61,509 nt of DNA. Origin: Hyphomicrobiales bacterium (GTDB lineage: Bacteria > Pseudomonadota > Alphaproteobacteria > Rhizobiales > Rhizobiaceae). Each line of letters opens with the position of its first letter. Positions within the stretch are counted from its first letter, which is position 1. The notes under the pieces are model-generated. The model was not told the origin of the DNA, ran no database searches, and saw only the letters and a program-made list of their open reading frames with translations. Shown one piece after another: positions 53,422 through 61,509 of this stretch. The stretch covers positions 969,052-1,030,560 of the forward strand of contig NVSG01000001.1 of NCBI GenBank assembly GCA_002401155.1, given 5' to 3'. Made by a program: the position numbers and the translations under genes.

Positions 53422-55044
53422 CTAGGCTAGAAACTTACCGGCCAGCGCTTCATCGATCATCGTGTGGGTTTTCTCAATGCCGTAAATGGCAATGAATGAC
53501 CCAAAGCGCGGCCCCTGATCTTGCCCCAACAAAATCTGGTAAAGCGCCTGAAACCATTCACGCAGGTTTTCAAATCCATGATCCTTGCCAACGGAAAACA
53601 CCTCCGTCTGAATGGTCTCAGCATCGCTCGCCGGATCAAGCGCACCAAGGCGCTTGCCCAAATCCTCGATTGCCGAGCGTTCCTGATCGTTTGGTGCCCG
53701 GAAAACCTTGTTGGGCTTCACAAAATCATTGAAATAGCGAATAGCATACCCCACCATTTCATCAAGCTTGGGATGGGTCTCAGGTGAAATATCCGAACCA
53801 TAATTGGAAATAAAGCCCCAAAGGATATCCTTGTCATCTGCATTGGACGCGCTAACGAGGTTTAGCAGCATGGCAAAAGTCACCGGCATATCGACCGGCT
53901 CGGGATTGCCCGAATGAATATGCCATGTAGGATTTTGTAATCTTTGCGCTGCATCCTGTCCTTCAAACCCGCGCAAATGTTGAAAATATTCGTCCACAGT
54001 GCGAGGTATCACATCGAAATAAAGCCGTTTGGCTGTTTTAGGTTTTTGATACATGAACAGGGAAAGACTATCGGGCGACGCATAGGTCAGCCATTCATCT
54101 ATGGTCAGGCCATTACCGATGGATTTAGAAATTTTCTGCCCGCCCTCATCCAGAAACAATTCATAGTTGAACCCTTCCGGCGGACGTTTGCCAAGGGCCC
54201 GACAAATACGTGACGAGAGCTTAACACTATCAATCAAGTCCTTGCCCGCCATCTCATAGGCCACACCAAGGGCTGCCCAGCGCATGGCCCAATCAGCTTT
54301 CCACTGACACTTGACCTTGCCGCCCGTAACTTCCGTTTCGACACGTTCTCCGGTTTCAGGGTCCTCATAAATTATCGTACCGCGCTCAACATCACGGTCT
54401 ATAATTGGCACTTGCAGCACATTGCCCGTACGGTGGCATACAGGCAGAAACGGGGAATATGTCGCCCTGCGTTCTTCGCCAAGGGTCGGCAATATGATCT
54501 CCATCACATCGTCATAGACTTCGAGCATTTTCAACAGCATCTCGTCGAACCTGCCGGAAGTGTAATAATCGGTCGAGCTGGCAAATTCATAATCAAAGCC
54601 AAACCGGTCCAATAAATCACGCAATCTTGCATTGTTGTGATGTGCAAAACTCTCATATTCATTGCTAAAAGGATCAGGAACTCTGGAAAGTGGCTTGCCA
54701 ATAAATCCCGCCAACATTTCTTGGTTAGGAACATTTGTCGGCACTTTACGGAAACCATCCATATCGTCGGAAAAACACAACAGTCTGGTTTTAACCTTGT
54801 CTTCGCTCAAAACCCTGAATGCGTGGCGCACCATCGTGGTTCGAGCCACTTCGCCAAAGGTACCAATATGCGGCAGGCCGGAAGGGCCATAGCCCGTCTC
54901 GAACAAAACCTCATCAGGATAGCCGGTTTTCTCATAACGCTTGACCAGCTTTCGCGCCTCTTCAAAGGTCCACGACTTGGCACTTTGAGCAGCGCTCACA
55001 ATGTCAGAGGAAAGATCAAGCGGGGTCAAAATAGAGCCGGTCAT
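53422..55044 (-). CDS. lysS: Lysyl-tRNA synthetase, class I
   Basis: A 540-residue class I lysyl-tRNA synthetase that charges tRNA-Lys. The HIGH motif is GLPHIGT at about residues 56-62, and the KMSKS counterpart is KISKSIGN near residue 300. Class I LysRS is typical of alphaproteobacteria and archaea and unrelated to the class II enzyme of most bacteria. I chose the ATG at 55044 ([11 protein letters not shown]); an extension to 55134 is unlikely. The gene is convergent with the cytochrome operon, leaving only 2 bases between the stops. Confidence 0.95.
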   Translation of the reverse strand: MTGSILTPLDLSSDIVSAAQSAKSWTFEEARKLVKRYEKTGYPDEVLFETGYGPSGLPHIGTFGEVARTTMVRHAFRVLSEDKVKTRLLCFSDDMDGFRKVPTNVPNQEMLAGFIGKPLSRVPDPFSNEYESFAHHNNARLRDLLDRFGFDYEFASSTDYYTSGRFDEMLLKMLEVYDDVMEIILPTLGEERRATYSPFLPVCHRTGNVLQVPIIDRDVERGTIIYEDPETGERVETEVTGGKVKCQWKADWAMRWAALGVAYEMAGKDLIDSVKLSSRICRALGKRPPEGFNYELFLDEGGQKISKSIGNGLTIDEWLTYASPDSLSLFMYQKPKTAKRLYFDVIPRTVDEYFQHLRGFEGQDAAQRLQNPTWHIHSGNPEPVDMPVTFAMLLNLVSASNADDKDILWGFISNYGSDISPETHPKLDEMVGYAIRYFNDFVKPNKVFRAPNDQERSAIEDLGKRLGALDPASDAETIQTEVFSVGKDHGFENLREWFQALYQILLGQDQGPRFGSFIAIYGIEKTHTMIDEALAGKFLA

Positions 55045-55175
55045 AAGGTTTATTCCATCGGTTAATATCGGAGAAACTGTTAGCCTAAAAAAATCAATTT
55101 TCCAAGCGGCTTGAAGATCAGGCCAAAACTGCATAATTAAAGGATCAATCGGATTTCAAACAAAGGCAGAATTTC

Positions 55176-55586
55176 ATGACGAACCTCACCCATCATCAGG
55201 CTTTGATCCATGTCATGGTTACCATGTCCGCCGTCGACCGCTCCATGGGCGACGCTGAACTGGCCAAGATGGGCGATGCCATCAAAACTCTGCCGGTTTT
55301 TGTAGGTTATAACACAGATAGTCTGGTGGAAGACGTGGCCGCGTGCAGCCTCATTTTGCAGAATGACAATGGTCTTGACCAAATCATCCAAAACGCGATC
55401 GAAGCCCTGCCGGAGCATCTTCACGAAACAGCTTACGCGTTGGCCGTGGATGTGGCCGCCGCTGATCTCTACGTTGAACAAACCGAATTACGCCTGCTGC
55501 AGATTCTGCGCCAAAAAATGAACATCGACCGACTGACCTGCGCAGCAATTGAACGCGGCGCAAGAGCTCGGTTCCAAACTTTATAG
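55176..55586 (+). CDS. TerB-family tellurite resistance protein
   Basis: A 136-residue all-helical protein of the TerB family. It shows the pattern ALIHVMVTMSAVDRSMGDAE near residue 9-28, resembling a metal-binding acidic region, and ALAVDVAAADLYVEQTELRLL near 88-108. TerB-like proteins are cytoplasmic and linked to stress or tellurite response, but a lone copy has no certain role. It shares its upstream region with lysS, which is divergent, and is 16 bases from the sterol desaturase gene. Confidence 0.87.
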   Translation: MTNLTHHQALIHVMVTMSAVDRSMGDAELAKMGDAIKTLPVFVGYNTDSLVEDVAACSLILQNDNGLDQIIQNAIEALPEHLHETAYALAVDVAAADLYVEQTELRLLQILRQKMNIDRLTCAAIERGARARFQTL

Positions 55587-55602
55587 TACTTAAGGAGACA
55601 TA

Positions 55603-56385
55603 ATGAGCGAGGCCACAATCAGACTGACAGTTTTTCTAGGCCTGTTTGCCATAATGGCAATTCTTGAAATTCTCGCTCCCCGGCGCAAACTTCGCCCGGT
55701 TAAAATGCTCCGATGGTTCACCAATTGGGCGATTATTCTCATCGACTCTATTCTGGTCCGCCTGCTGTTTAAAACCGCCGCCGTGGGCGCTGCCCTTTGG
55801 GCTACGGAAAATGGCTATGGCCTGTTTAACATGATCGCCCTGCCCTATTGGCTGGCCTTTGCAATTTCATTTCTTGTGCTCGATTTTGCCATCTGGTTTT
55901 CTCATCTGGCCTCTCATAAAGTTCCGATTTTTTGGCGCATCCACCGCATGCACCATTCCGATATCGATATTGATGTGACAACGGCAATACGCTTTCACCC
56001 TATTGAAATAGTCCTGTCGATGTTCTGGAAATATCTAATCGTACTGGCAATCGGCGCACCAGCAGCAAGTGTGCTGGTTTTCGAAATCGTCCTCAATGGC
56101 GGCGCATTGTTCAATCACTCAAATTTCAAACTACCCCTAAGTGTCGATAAAATCCTTCGGCTACTGATCGTCACCCCCGACATGCACCGCGTCCACCACT
56201 CGACAGAGCGCAACGAAACCGATTCAAATTACGGCTTTAATTTATCCATCTGGGATCGCATGTTCGGCACCTATATCGATCAACCAAAGAAGGGCCATGA
56301 CGGCATGACCATCGGTCTTGGCCAATGGCAGGACGAAAAACCTGCACGCCTCGACTGGATTTTGATGGTGCCGTTTCGAAAATAA
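55603..56385 (+). CDS. Sterol desaturase / fatty acid hydroxylase family protein
   Basis: A 260-residue integral membrane di-iron oxygenase with four hydrophobic segments. The histidine clusters are HLASHKV near 102, WRIHRMHHSD near 111, and a third HRVHHSTERNETDSNYG near 198. The family includes hydroxylases and desaturases of lipids and carotenoids. Ribosome site AGGAGA. It is co-transcribed with the TerB gene. The substrate is likely a lipid or fatty acid. Confidence 0.9.
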   Translation: MSEATIRLTVFLGLFAIMAILEILAPRRKLRPVKMLRWFTNWAIILIDSILVRLLFKTAAVGAALWATENGYGLFNMIALPYWLAFAISFLVLDFAIWFSHLASHKVPIFWRIHRMHHSDIDIDVTTAIRFHPIEIVLSMFWKYLIVLAIGAPAASVLVFEIVLNGGALFNHSNFKLPLSVDKILRLLIVTPDMHRVHHSTERNETDSNYGFNLSIWDRMFGTYIDQPKKGHDGMTIGLGQWQDEKPARLDWILMVPFRK

Positions 56386-56408
56386 GTGCCTAAAAGCAAG
56401 TTTGACTT

Positions 56409-56496
56409 GTTCAGGTGGCGAAGAGCCACCCGGCCGCTAGTTGCGCCGCCCATACGGAGACCCAAGCGCCAGCTTGATATGGCCGTGAGAACAAAC
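56409..56496 (+). repeat. Structured intergenic repeat, copy 2
   Basis: An 88-base element matching copy 1 at 51373-51457. Stem 1 is GGTGGC-GAAGA-GCCACC (56414-56430), a compensatory change from copy 1. Stem 2 is CGGC(C)GC-TAGTT-GCGCCG with one bulge, and stem 3 is CAAGC-GCCA-GCTTG (56463-56476). The ends TTGTTC and GAACAA form a short inverted repeat. It lies between the convergent sterol desaturase and solute-binding protein genes. Confidence 0.8.
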
Positions 56497-56500
56497 AAAT

Positions 56501-57403
56501 CTAAAACATCCCGATCGGGAAATAGCGCAGATAAAGTTCGGTAAACACCCCTTTATCATTGATAGATTTCAACGCAAAATCCATCGCGGCTTTCAATTTT
56601 TCATTGCCCTTGGGCATCGCTACCGCCAAGCCCTTGCCAAAATATTCCTCAGACAAGAACGGCCCGTCAACAAACCGGCAGCAATTGTTGGACGCAGCAG
56701 AAGCCAGCCAGAACACCAACGAAAGACCATCGGAGAACACCGCATCCACCTCGCCTTTCTGCAATGCAGCCAGAGCATCAGTTCGGGTAGCAAAGGTGGT
56801 AAATTTACGCTCACCAAAAACTTTCGAAAAATAGGCCTCATGGGCAGAACCTGTCACAACACCCGTGGTTTTTTTGAATAAATTATCATAGATCGGGTCG
56901 CGAAGCCCCCCATCCTGCCGAGTAACGAACCGGCCGGGAATATGAAAATATGGTCGCGAAAAATTGTAAATCTTCCGGCTTTCCTCACTGATCGCAGTAC
57001 CGGCCAGTATTAGTTCACCGTCACCCTTTTTGAGGGCTCCCTCCAGCTCGTCCCATGGCAGAGCCTGTATCTGGCACCGCTTGATTATCCCAAGCTCATG
57101 GCAAATCGCACGTGCCAGATCCACATTAAATCCGGTGAGACGTTTGTTACGATCAATGAAATTAAAGGGTGGAAAATCCGTCGTTGTCAAAAAACGCAAT
57201 CGCGGAACATCCGACATATCCGGTTTAACAAAGCGCTCGTGCTTATCCCAAAAATTGGGAACAAAGCTTTCTTGCGCCAAGGCACTTTGACTTGTAAATA
57301 AGCTCGTCAACACAGCAACAAACAAAAATACCTGTGACTTATTCCTAAGAGTATCAATAAAAAACGAACGAATACTAAAATTTTCAAGAAGAATGTTGCT
57401 CAT
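56501..57403 (-). CDS. Extracellular solute-binding protein, family 3
   Basis: A 300-residue periplasmic binding protein of the amino-acid-type (family 3) fold. A hydrophobic stretch near residues 20-45 (SQVFLFVAVLTSLFTSQSALAQE) is the signal peptide. The mature part begins with LRFLTTTDFPPFNFIDRNKRLTGFNVDLARAI, the family signature. No ABC permease or ATPase lies next to it, so it may be an orphan receptor or associate with an unlinked transporter. It converges with the sterol desaturase gene across a structured repeat. Upstream is the divergent glycosyltransferase. Confidence 0.9.
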   Translation of the reverse strand: MSNILLENFSIRSFFIDTLRNKSQVFLFVAVLTSLFTSQSALAQESFVPNFWDKHERFVKPDMSDVPRLRFLTTTDFPPFNFIDRNKRLTGFNVDLARAICHELGIIKRCQIQALPWDELEGALKKGDGELILAGTAISEESRKIYNFSRPYFHIPGRFVTRQDGGLRDPIYDNLFKKTTGVVTGSAHEAYFSKVFGERKFTTFATRTDALAALQKGEVDAVFSDGLSLVFWLASAASNNCCRFVDGPFLSEEYFGKGLAVAMPKGNEKLKAAMDFALKSINDKGVFTELYLRYFPIGMF

Positions 57404-57475
57404 GTACCGCGCTTTGATCTAGCCTGAATCCAGTAAAATGGGTGTATCAGTATTATCGTGTCGAGGGAACAGCCT

Positions 57476-59245
57476 ATGCGCCGGGCGGGCGATTTCAATA
57501 AAACGCAAGAAGATTTCGAGGTGCCTAAAGGCACGTTGTCGAACGAACATTCTGCTACTCAAATTTATCACAATCGTGCCGCCGTTACCTATCGCGACCT
57601 GGTCAAGGCCTCACTGAATGCGCGAGAAAATTCTCTTTCAAAACAGCACCGGGACCGCATTGAAACGATCCACAGAAATACAAGGCGGCTAAAGAACCTC
57701 GCCAACCATGCCTTTCGTACCAATCATTTCAAATCACAAAGATCACGTGCCGTAGAACGCAAGGCAGCCTTTGAGACAAATAGAAAAACCCACCTCGCCC
57801 GAGCGATAAATGCCCTGCATGAGCTTTTCCCCCACCTATCGTCAAAGCGAACCTTTACGCCTACACAAGCATTGTTTTTCAGCACCCTGATTGCCACTTT
57901 ATTGGGCGGCTGGATATCCGGCATTCCGTATTTTTCCAATGCGGTATTGATCTTTCTATCGATATTTTATTTGGCCAGTGTGCTTTGCCGTTTGGCTTTG
58001 CTTTCAGGCTATGAGGCAAAAATGGTTGGTCCCACAACCCGCGAACTGGAAAACATCCGACAAGACACCCTACCCAGTTATTCCGTTGTCGTAGCACTGC
58101 ACCAAGAAGCGGGTCAGGTGAGTGACCTTTGCTTCCATCTTTCCAAACTGAACTGGCCCAAGGACAGGCTGGAGATTAAGCTCATATGCGAAGCTGATGA
58201 CACCGAGACTATTGAGGCCATCAGAAAACTAAAATTACCAGATTACTTCGATTTGATCGCGGTTCCCTATGCCGAGCCACGCACCAAGCCCAAAGCTCTG
58301 AACTACGCCCTGCCACTTTGTACGGGAAAATATCTGGTATTATACGATGCCGAAGATCAACCCGATCCATACCAGCTACTCGAAGCTTATTACAAATTCC
58401 AAAACGGCGACCCGGCTCTGGTCTGCCTTCAGGCACCTTTGCATATTCACAACAACAGCCAAACCTGGCTCACCCGTATGTTCTGCCTTGAATACTGCAC
58501 ACAGTTTGAAGGTATTTTACCCCTGTTGGAACGTTGGAACGTGCCAATCCCTCTGGGCGGCACCTCCAACCATTTCAAACTTGCGGAGCTGAAAAAACTT
58601 GGCGCATGGGACCCCTTCAATGTGACTGAAGACGCAGATTTGGGCATTCGCATTTACCGCGCAGGTTACCAATGTGGCACTATCACCCATCCAACCCACG
58701 AAGAAGCACCGCCTATTTTCAGCGTCTGGCTACCCCAGCGCACCAGATGGATGAAAGGCTGGATGCAAACAATATTGGTGCATTCCCGTTCCCCTGCCCT
58801 GATCGTAAAGCAAATGGGATGGAAATCCTTTTTGATGTTTCACCTGCTCATCACATCCGTGGTTTTATCATCCCTGCTGCATCCGTTTTTTCTATTCATC
58901 ACCATTGTTCAATTGCTGGGATATGGTGGAGAAACCCTTAGTATTCTCGATGCCATATCGAGAATGAGCATGGTTTTTGTGCTGATTGGCGGGTATCTGG
59001 CCTACGGCTTGCTCGCATTCTTAGTGCTCGGTCACAACAAATTGACACATTTTCGGGTCTATTTATTCACACTTCCCCTCTATTGGTTACTCCTCTCAAC
59101 AGCGGGATGGCGAGCCGCAGGGCAATTGCTTCTAAACCCGCACAAATGGGAAAAGACAAGGCATGGGCTGGCAAATCAACCCATCAACACTACATTAACT
59201 GAAGGGGTGACTGCGCCTCTCCGCCAACAAAAAAGCAGCAACTGA
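57476..59245 (+). CDS. Family 2 glycosyltransferase, membrane-bound
   Basis: A 589-residue processive-type GT2 enzyme. A basic N-terminal region of about 120 residues precedes two hydrophobic segments (about 125-170). The catalytic domain has the UDP-binding ALHQEAGQ segment, a DXD-like DAEDQPDP near residue 290, TEDADLG near 385, and QRTRWMKGW (the QXXRW class motif) near 420. Several C-terminal hydrophobic helices follow. The start ATG at 57476 has GAGGG upstream. It probably builds an extracellular polysaccharide or glycolipid. The pentapeptide-repeat gene follows. Confidence 0.88.
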   Translation: MRRAGDFNKTQEDFEVPKGTLSNEHSATQIYHNRAAVTYRDLVKASLNARENSLSKQHRDRIETIHRNTRRLKNLANHAFRTNHFKSQRSRAVERKAAFETNRKTHLARAINALHELFPHLSSKRTFTPTQALFFSTLIATLLGGWISGIPYFSNAVLIFLSIFYLASVLCRLALLSGYEAKMVGPTTRELENIRQDTLPSYSVVVALHQEAGQVSDLCFHLSKLNWPKDRLEIKLICEADDTETIEAIRKLKLPDYFDLIAVPYAEPRTKPKALNYALPLCTGKYLVLYDAEDQPDPYQLLEAYYKFQNGDPALVCLQAPLHIHNNSQTWLTRMFCLEYCTQFEGILPLLERWNVPIPLGGTSNHFKLAELKKLGAWDPFNVTEDADLGIRIYRAGYQCGTITHPTHEEAPPIFSVWLPQRTRWMKGWMQTILVHSRSPALIVKQMGWKSFLMFHLLITSVVLSSLLHPFFLFITIVQLLGYGGETLSILDAISRMSMVFVLIGGYLAYGLLAFLVLGHNKLTHFRVYLFTLPLYWLLLSTAGWRAAGQLLLNPHKWEKTRHGLANQPINTTLTEGVTAPLRQQKSSN

Positions 59246-59266
59246 CAAATTAGCGGGACAACGGCT

Positions 59267-59989
59267 ATGCAAAACAAATTTCAAATCCTCATTCGTGCCC
59301 TCGGCCTTTCACTTCTCGTGCTTTTTGGAATGCTGGGTAACTTCACCATCGTTGCACAAGCAGGCTGTAAAGATTCAGCACAACCCGGCGTAAACTGGAT
59401 TGATTGCCGCAAACGCAATTTGATTATGAGCGGGTCCAATCTGCAAAAAAGTAATTTGAGCGGTGCCGACCTTTCTTCAACCGATCTGCGAAAAAGTAAT
59501 TTTTCCGGCGCCAACCTTCATAAAACCAATTTGATGCGCGCCACCATGGCAGGTTCCACGGCTACCAGCGCGAACTTCGAACACGTTCAGAGCTACCGCA
59601 CAAATTTCGAAAACACCAATTTCACCAATGCAAGCTTTGGCAAAGCAGAATTACAGCGCGCCAATTTTTCCGGAGCAGACCTTACCGGCGCCAATTTTTC
59701 CAAGGCCGATCTTGGTCGCGCAAATTTTGACGGCGCCATCTTGAAGGACAATAATTTCGAACGGGCAAATCTTTCCCGGGTCGATTTCAGCAAAGCCAAA
59801 CTATCCGGTAAATTCCAGATTAAAAACGCCTATCTACTCCAGACCAATATCGAAAGTGTAGATTTTTCGGGCGCAGTGGGCTTGGAACAGTGGCAGGTAA
59901 ATATGGCTTGTGGCAATGACGACACCGTTTTGCCTGCTGGCCTGAGCCAACCGAAAAATTGGCCCTGCATTCCCGACCCGGACGAATAG
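59267..59989 (+). CDS. Pentapeptide-repeat protein, secreted
   Basis: A 240-residue protein with a signal peptide (about 1-33, ending VAQAG) and about 25 tandem pentapeptides of the A(D/N)LXX type from roughly residue 45 to 195 (for example LSGADLSS and LTGANFSK). This gives a right-handed quadrilateral beta-helix. Cysteines at 34, 46, 217 and 235 may form disulfides. The function of exported pentapeptide proteins is unknown. It starts 21 bases after the glycosyltransferase gene, so the two are likely co-transcribed. Confidence 0.88.
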   Translation: MQNKFQILIRALGLSLLVLFGMLGNFTIVAQAGCKDSAQPGVNWIDCRKRNLIMSGSNLQKSNLSGADLSSTDLRKSNFSGANLHKTNLMRATMAGSTATSANFEHVQSYRTNFENTNFTNASFGKAELQRANFSGADLTGANFSKADLGRANFDGAILKDNNFERANLSRVDFSKAKLSGKFQIKNAYLLQTNIESVDFSGAVGLEQWQVNMACGNDDTVLPAGLSQPKNWPCIPDPDE

Positions 59990-59992
59990 GCT

Positions 59993-61078
59993 CTAGCTAA
60001 AATGTTTTGAAAGCTTCAGGCCCTGCGCCTGATAGTTGGAGCCACGCTCAATGCCATAAAGCGCTGAGGGCCGTTCCAGCATATGCTCATAGACCAGACT
60101 GCCTACCAATTGCCCATGCTCCAGAATAAACGGCACCTCGTGGCTGCGCACTTCCAGCACGCCGCGCGATCCCGTACCGCCAGCACTTGAATGGCCAAAC
60201 CCCGGATCAAAAAACCCGGCATAATGCACCCGAAATTCTCCCACCAGCGGATCAAACGGCACCATTTCAGCAGCATAAAGCGGCGGCACATGCACCGCTT
60301 CACGAGACACCAGAATATAAAATTCATCGGGATCAAGCACCAACTCCTCGGCACCTCGATTATAGATCGGCTCCCAATAGTCCAGTATCGGATGACAGGC
60401 CTTCTTATCCACATCAACGACACCCGTATGCCGTTTGCCGCGATATCCAATCAGCCCTTCGTCGTCGCCACTTAAATCAATCGACATGCCAATGCTACCA
60501 CCTCGAATATGTGGCTCACTGGTAGCAACCAGCGTTTCTTTTTCATGCAGCGTCAACAGTTCGTCATCATTAAGCAAGGAAGAACCCTTGCGAAAACGTA
60601 TCTGCGACAAGCGCGAACCCGTGCGCACAATTACCGGAAAAGTACTGGGGCTCACTTCCAGATATAGCGGCCCTTCATAGCCCGCCGGTATCTGGTCAAA
60701 TGCCTGACTGCCATCAACAATCACCCGAGTGAAAATATCCAGTCTGCCGGTTGAACTTTTCGGATTAGCCGAGGCTTCTATTGTTTTGGGGAGATTCAGA
60801 GTTTCCAGCAAAGGCACCAGATAAACACACCCCGTTTCCAGCACCGCGCCCTCGCGCAAATCGATCTCGTGCAGCTTGAAGCGATTGAGTTTCGTCTCAA
60901 CACTATTGCCACTACCGGGCAAAAATGATGCCCTCACCCGAAACGCTTTTTCGCCGAGGCGCAAATCCAGACTGGCCGGTTGAATCTGGTCATCATCCAA
61001 CGAACGCGCAGCCATCAGCTCGCCTGCATCAAACATTTTTTGGATCATTGCGTCTGGCAGAATGCCGCTATCTCTCAA
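59993..61078 (-). CDS. dcd: 2'-deoxycytidine 5'-triphosphate deaminase, two-domain form
   Basis: A 361-residue protein that deaminates dCTP to dUTP to supply thymidylate synthesis. It is about twice the length of the typical Dcd (about 190 residues); both halves show Dcd-like features. DLRLGEKAFRVR is in the N-terminal part and RVIVDGSQAFDQIPAGYEGPLYLEVSP near residue 120-145. A second DLSG and HYAGFFDPGFGHSSAGGTGSR occur in the C-terminal half. This fused form is common in Hyphomicrobiales. The start appears to be TTG (61078). It is divergent from metZ. Confidence 0.9.
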   Translation of the reverse strand: MRDSGILPDAMIQKMFDAGELMAARSLDDDQIQPASLDLRLGEKAFRVRASFLPGSGNSVETKLNRFKLHEIDLREGAVLETGCVYLVPLLETLNLPKTIEASANPKSSTGRLDIFTRVIVDGSQAFDQIPAGYEGPLYLEVSPSTFPVIVRTGSRLSQIRFRKGSSLLNDDELLTLHEKETLVATSEPHIRGGSIGMSIDLSGDDEGLIGYRGKRHTGVVDVDKKACHPILDYWEPIYNRGAEELVLDPDEFYILVSREAVHVPPLYAAEMVPFDPLVGEFRVHYAGFFDPGFGHSSAGGTGSRGVLEVRSHEVPFILEHGQLVGSLVYEHMLERPSALYGIERGSNYQAQGLKLSKHFS

Positions 61079-61178
61079 GGTATTTATCCGTTCTTAAAGC
61101 TGTTTCAAAAGACAGTATTAAAAGAAATGTTTGACGAAAAGCACCAATCGGCGTAAACCACAGTCAATACATACTATT

Positions 61179-61233
61179 CGTGGTGATTTGGGCCGGTCGG
61201 CTTGCAGCCACGTTAAACAAATTGCTAAAAGGA
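61179..61233 (+). ncRNA. SAM-II riboswitch
   Basis: The S-adenosylmethionine aptamer of the SAM-II class, known upstream of metA and metZ in alphaproteobacteria. P1 is CGTGGT (61179-61184) with GCCACG (61207-61212). The pseudoknot is visible between GATTTG (61185-61190) and CAAATT (61218-61223). The conserved 3' GCTAAAAGGA is at 61224-61233. It precedes metZ by about 95 bases. High SAM should lower expression. Confidence 0.9.
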
Positions 61234-61255
61234 CCGCGAGTGGAAACTAACTTTC

Positions 61256-61286
61256 ATCCGGGTGCTATTGGCAGTCGGATTTTTTT
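61256..61286 (+). terminator. Intrinsic terminator in the metZ leader
   Basis: The hairpin ATCCG-gg-TGC-TATTG-GCA-gt-CGGAT is followed by seven T (61280-61286). It lies 22 bases past the riboswitch and 42 bases before the metZ ATG, so it may be the expression platform working by transcription termination. Confidence 0.7.
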
Positions 61287-61327
61287 ATGCCTGAAATCAG
61301 GCACTATTGAATGAAAGTGAAAGTCCC

Positions 61328-61509
61328 ATGCCCATCAATAATGACAATCCCAATTGGCGCGCCGCAACCAAGCTGGTACATGGTGGCACTACCAGATCGC
61401 CCTTCGGCGAAACCTCCGAGGCATTATTCCTGACCCAAGGCTTCGTTTATGATAGCGCAGAAAGCGCTGAAGCCCGGTTCAGTGGCGACGATGATGGCTA
61501 CATCTATTC
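61328..61509 (+). CDS. metZ: O-succinylhomoserine sulfhydrylase, N-terminal part (truncated by window end)
   Basis: The visible 60 residues (MPINNDNPNWRAATKLVHGG, then TTRSPFGETSEALFLTQGFVYDSAESAEARF) match the N-terminus of the Cys/Met metabolism PLP enzyme MetZ. It makes homocysteine from O-succinylhomoserine and sulfide. The rest lies beyond the window. The SAM-II riboswitch and terminator upstream fit methionine biosynthesis. A second ATG at 61311 is out of frame. Confidence 0.93.
   Translation, partial: MPINNDNPNWRAATKLVHGGTTRSPFGETSEALFLTQGFVYDSAESAEARFSGDDDGYIY

Noticed and set aside
59390..59860. Repeated short motifs that could look like a CRISPR or minisatellite
   Set aside because: They encode pentapeptide repeats in one frame; units are 15 bases, imperfect and without spacers.

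Overview
The window looks like chromosomal DNA of an alphaproteobacterium, most likely a moderate-GC member of the Hyphomicrobiales (Rhizobiales). The evidence is the combination of a class I lysyl-tRNA synthetase, a SAM-II riboswitch ahead of metZ, a PodJ-like polarity protein (coiled coil, one membrane segment, Sel1 repeats, peptidoglycan-binding domain), a two-domain dCTP deaminase, a DUF6460 protein, a TauE/TIGR02186 pair and fused indolepyruvate:ferredoxin oxidoreductase. The species cannot be told from the sequence. I see no tRNA, rRNA, CRISPR array, insertion sequence or phage module. Both ends cut through genes (indolepyruvate oxidoreductase on the left, metZ on the right).

Layout. 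1-7 kb: 3' end of indolepyruvate oxidoreductase, an acyl-CoA ligase (fadD), and a glutathione-dependent formaldehyde oxidation operon (frmA, a DUF188 gene without a normal start codon, fghA). 7-17 kb: guanine deaminase, then a minus-strand group made of an amidase, an enoyl-CoA hydratase/isomerase and a branched-chain-type ABC transporter (livHMGF, livK) with an acyl-CoA synthetase gene between livF and livK. 17-26 kb: a PLP decarboxylase; two paralogous small secreted Tyr/Arg/Gly-rich proteins whose upstream DNA is nearly identical and which flank a GMC oxidoreductase; an orphan LuxR-type response regulator divergent from a symporter / esterase / thioesterase operon. 26-41 kb: mostly housekeeping and membrane genes (pyrD, arsC, MATE exporter, RNase T2, Lhr-like helicase with PdeM nuclease, DUF3429, TIGR02186, TauE permease, PodJ-like protein).

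41-50.5 kb: a MerR regulator, a small secreted protein and a long plus-strand beta-oxidation operon (two acyl-CoA dehydrogenases, GST, DUF1330, thiolase, cupin, FadB-type fusion, isomerase). A perfect inverted repeat overlaps its likely -35 region. 50.5-57.4 kb: an S24/LexA-like repressor with a perfect 26-bp palindrome upstream, a cytochrome P460 gene divergent from a cytochrome c gene with an Irr/ICE-like box between them, lysS, TerB, a sterol desaturase and a solute-binding protein. Two copies of an 85-88 nt repeat with compensatory stem changes lie here, each between convergent genes. 57.4-61.5 kb: glycosyltransferase, pentapeptide-repeat protein, dCTP deaminase and a SAM-II leader with intrinsic terminator ahead of metZ.

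The common metabolic theme is acyl-CoA chemistry: two acyl-CoA ligases, a transporter with its own ligase, three crotonase/dehydrogenase units and a thioesterase. The observations most worth a second look are the duplicated promoter regions around the GMC oxidoreductase, the covarying intergenic repeat, the palindrome of the S24 regulator, the heme-protein pair with its ICE-like box, and the DUF188 gene that appears to start at AUC.
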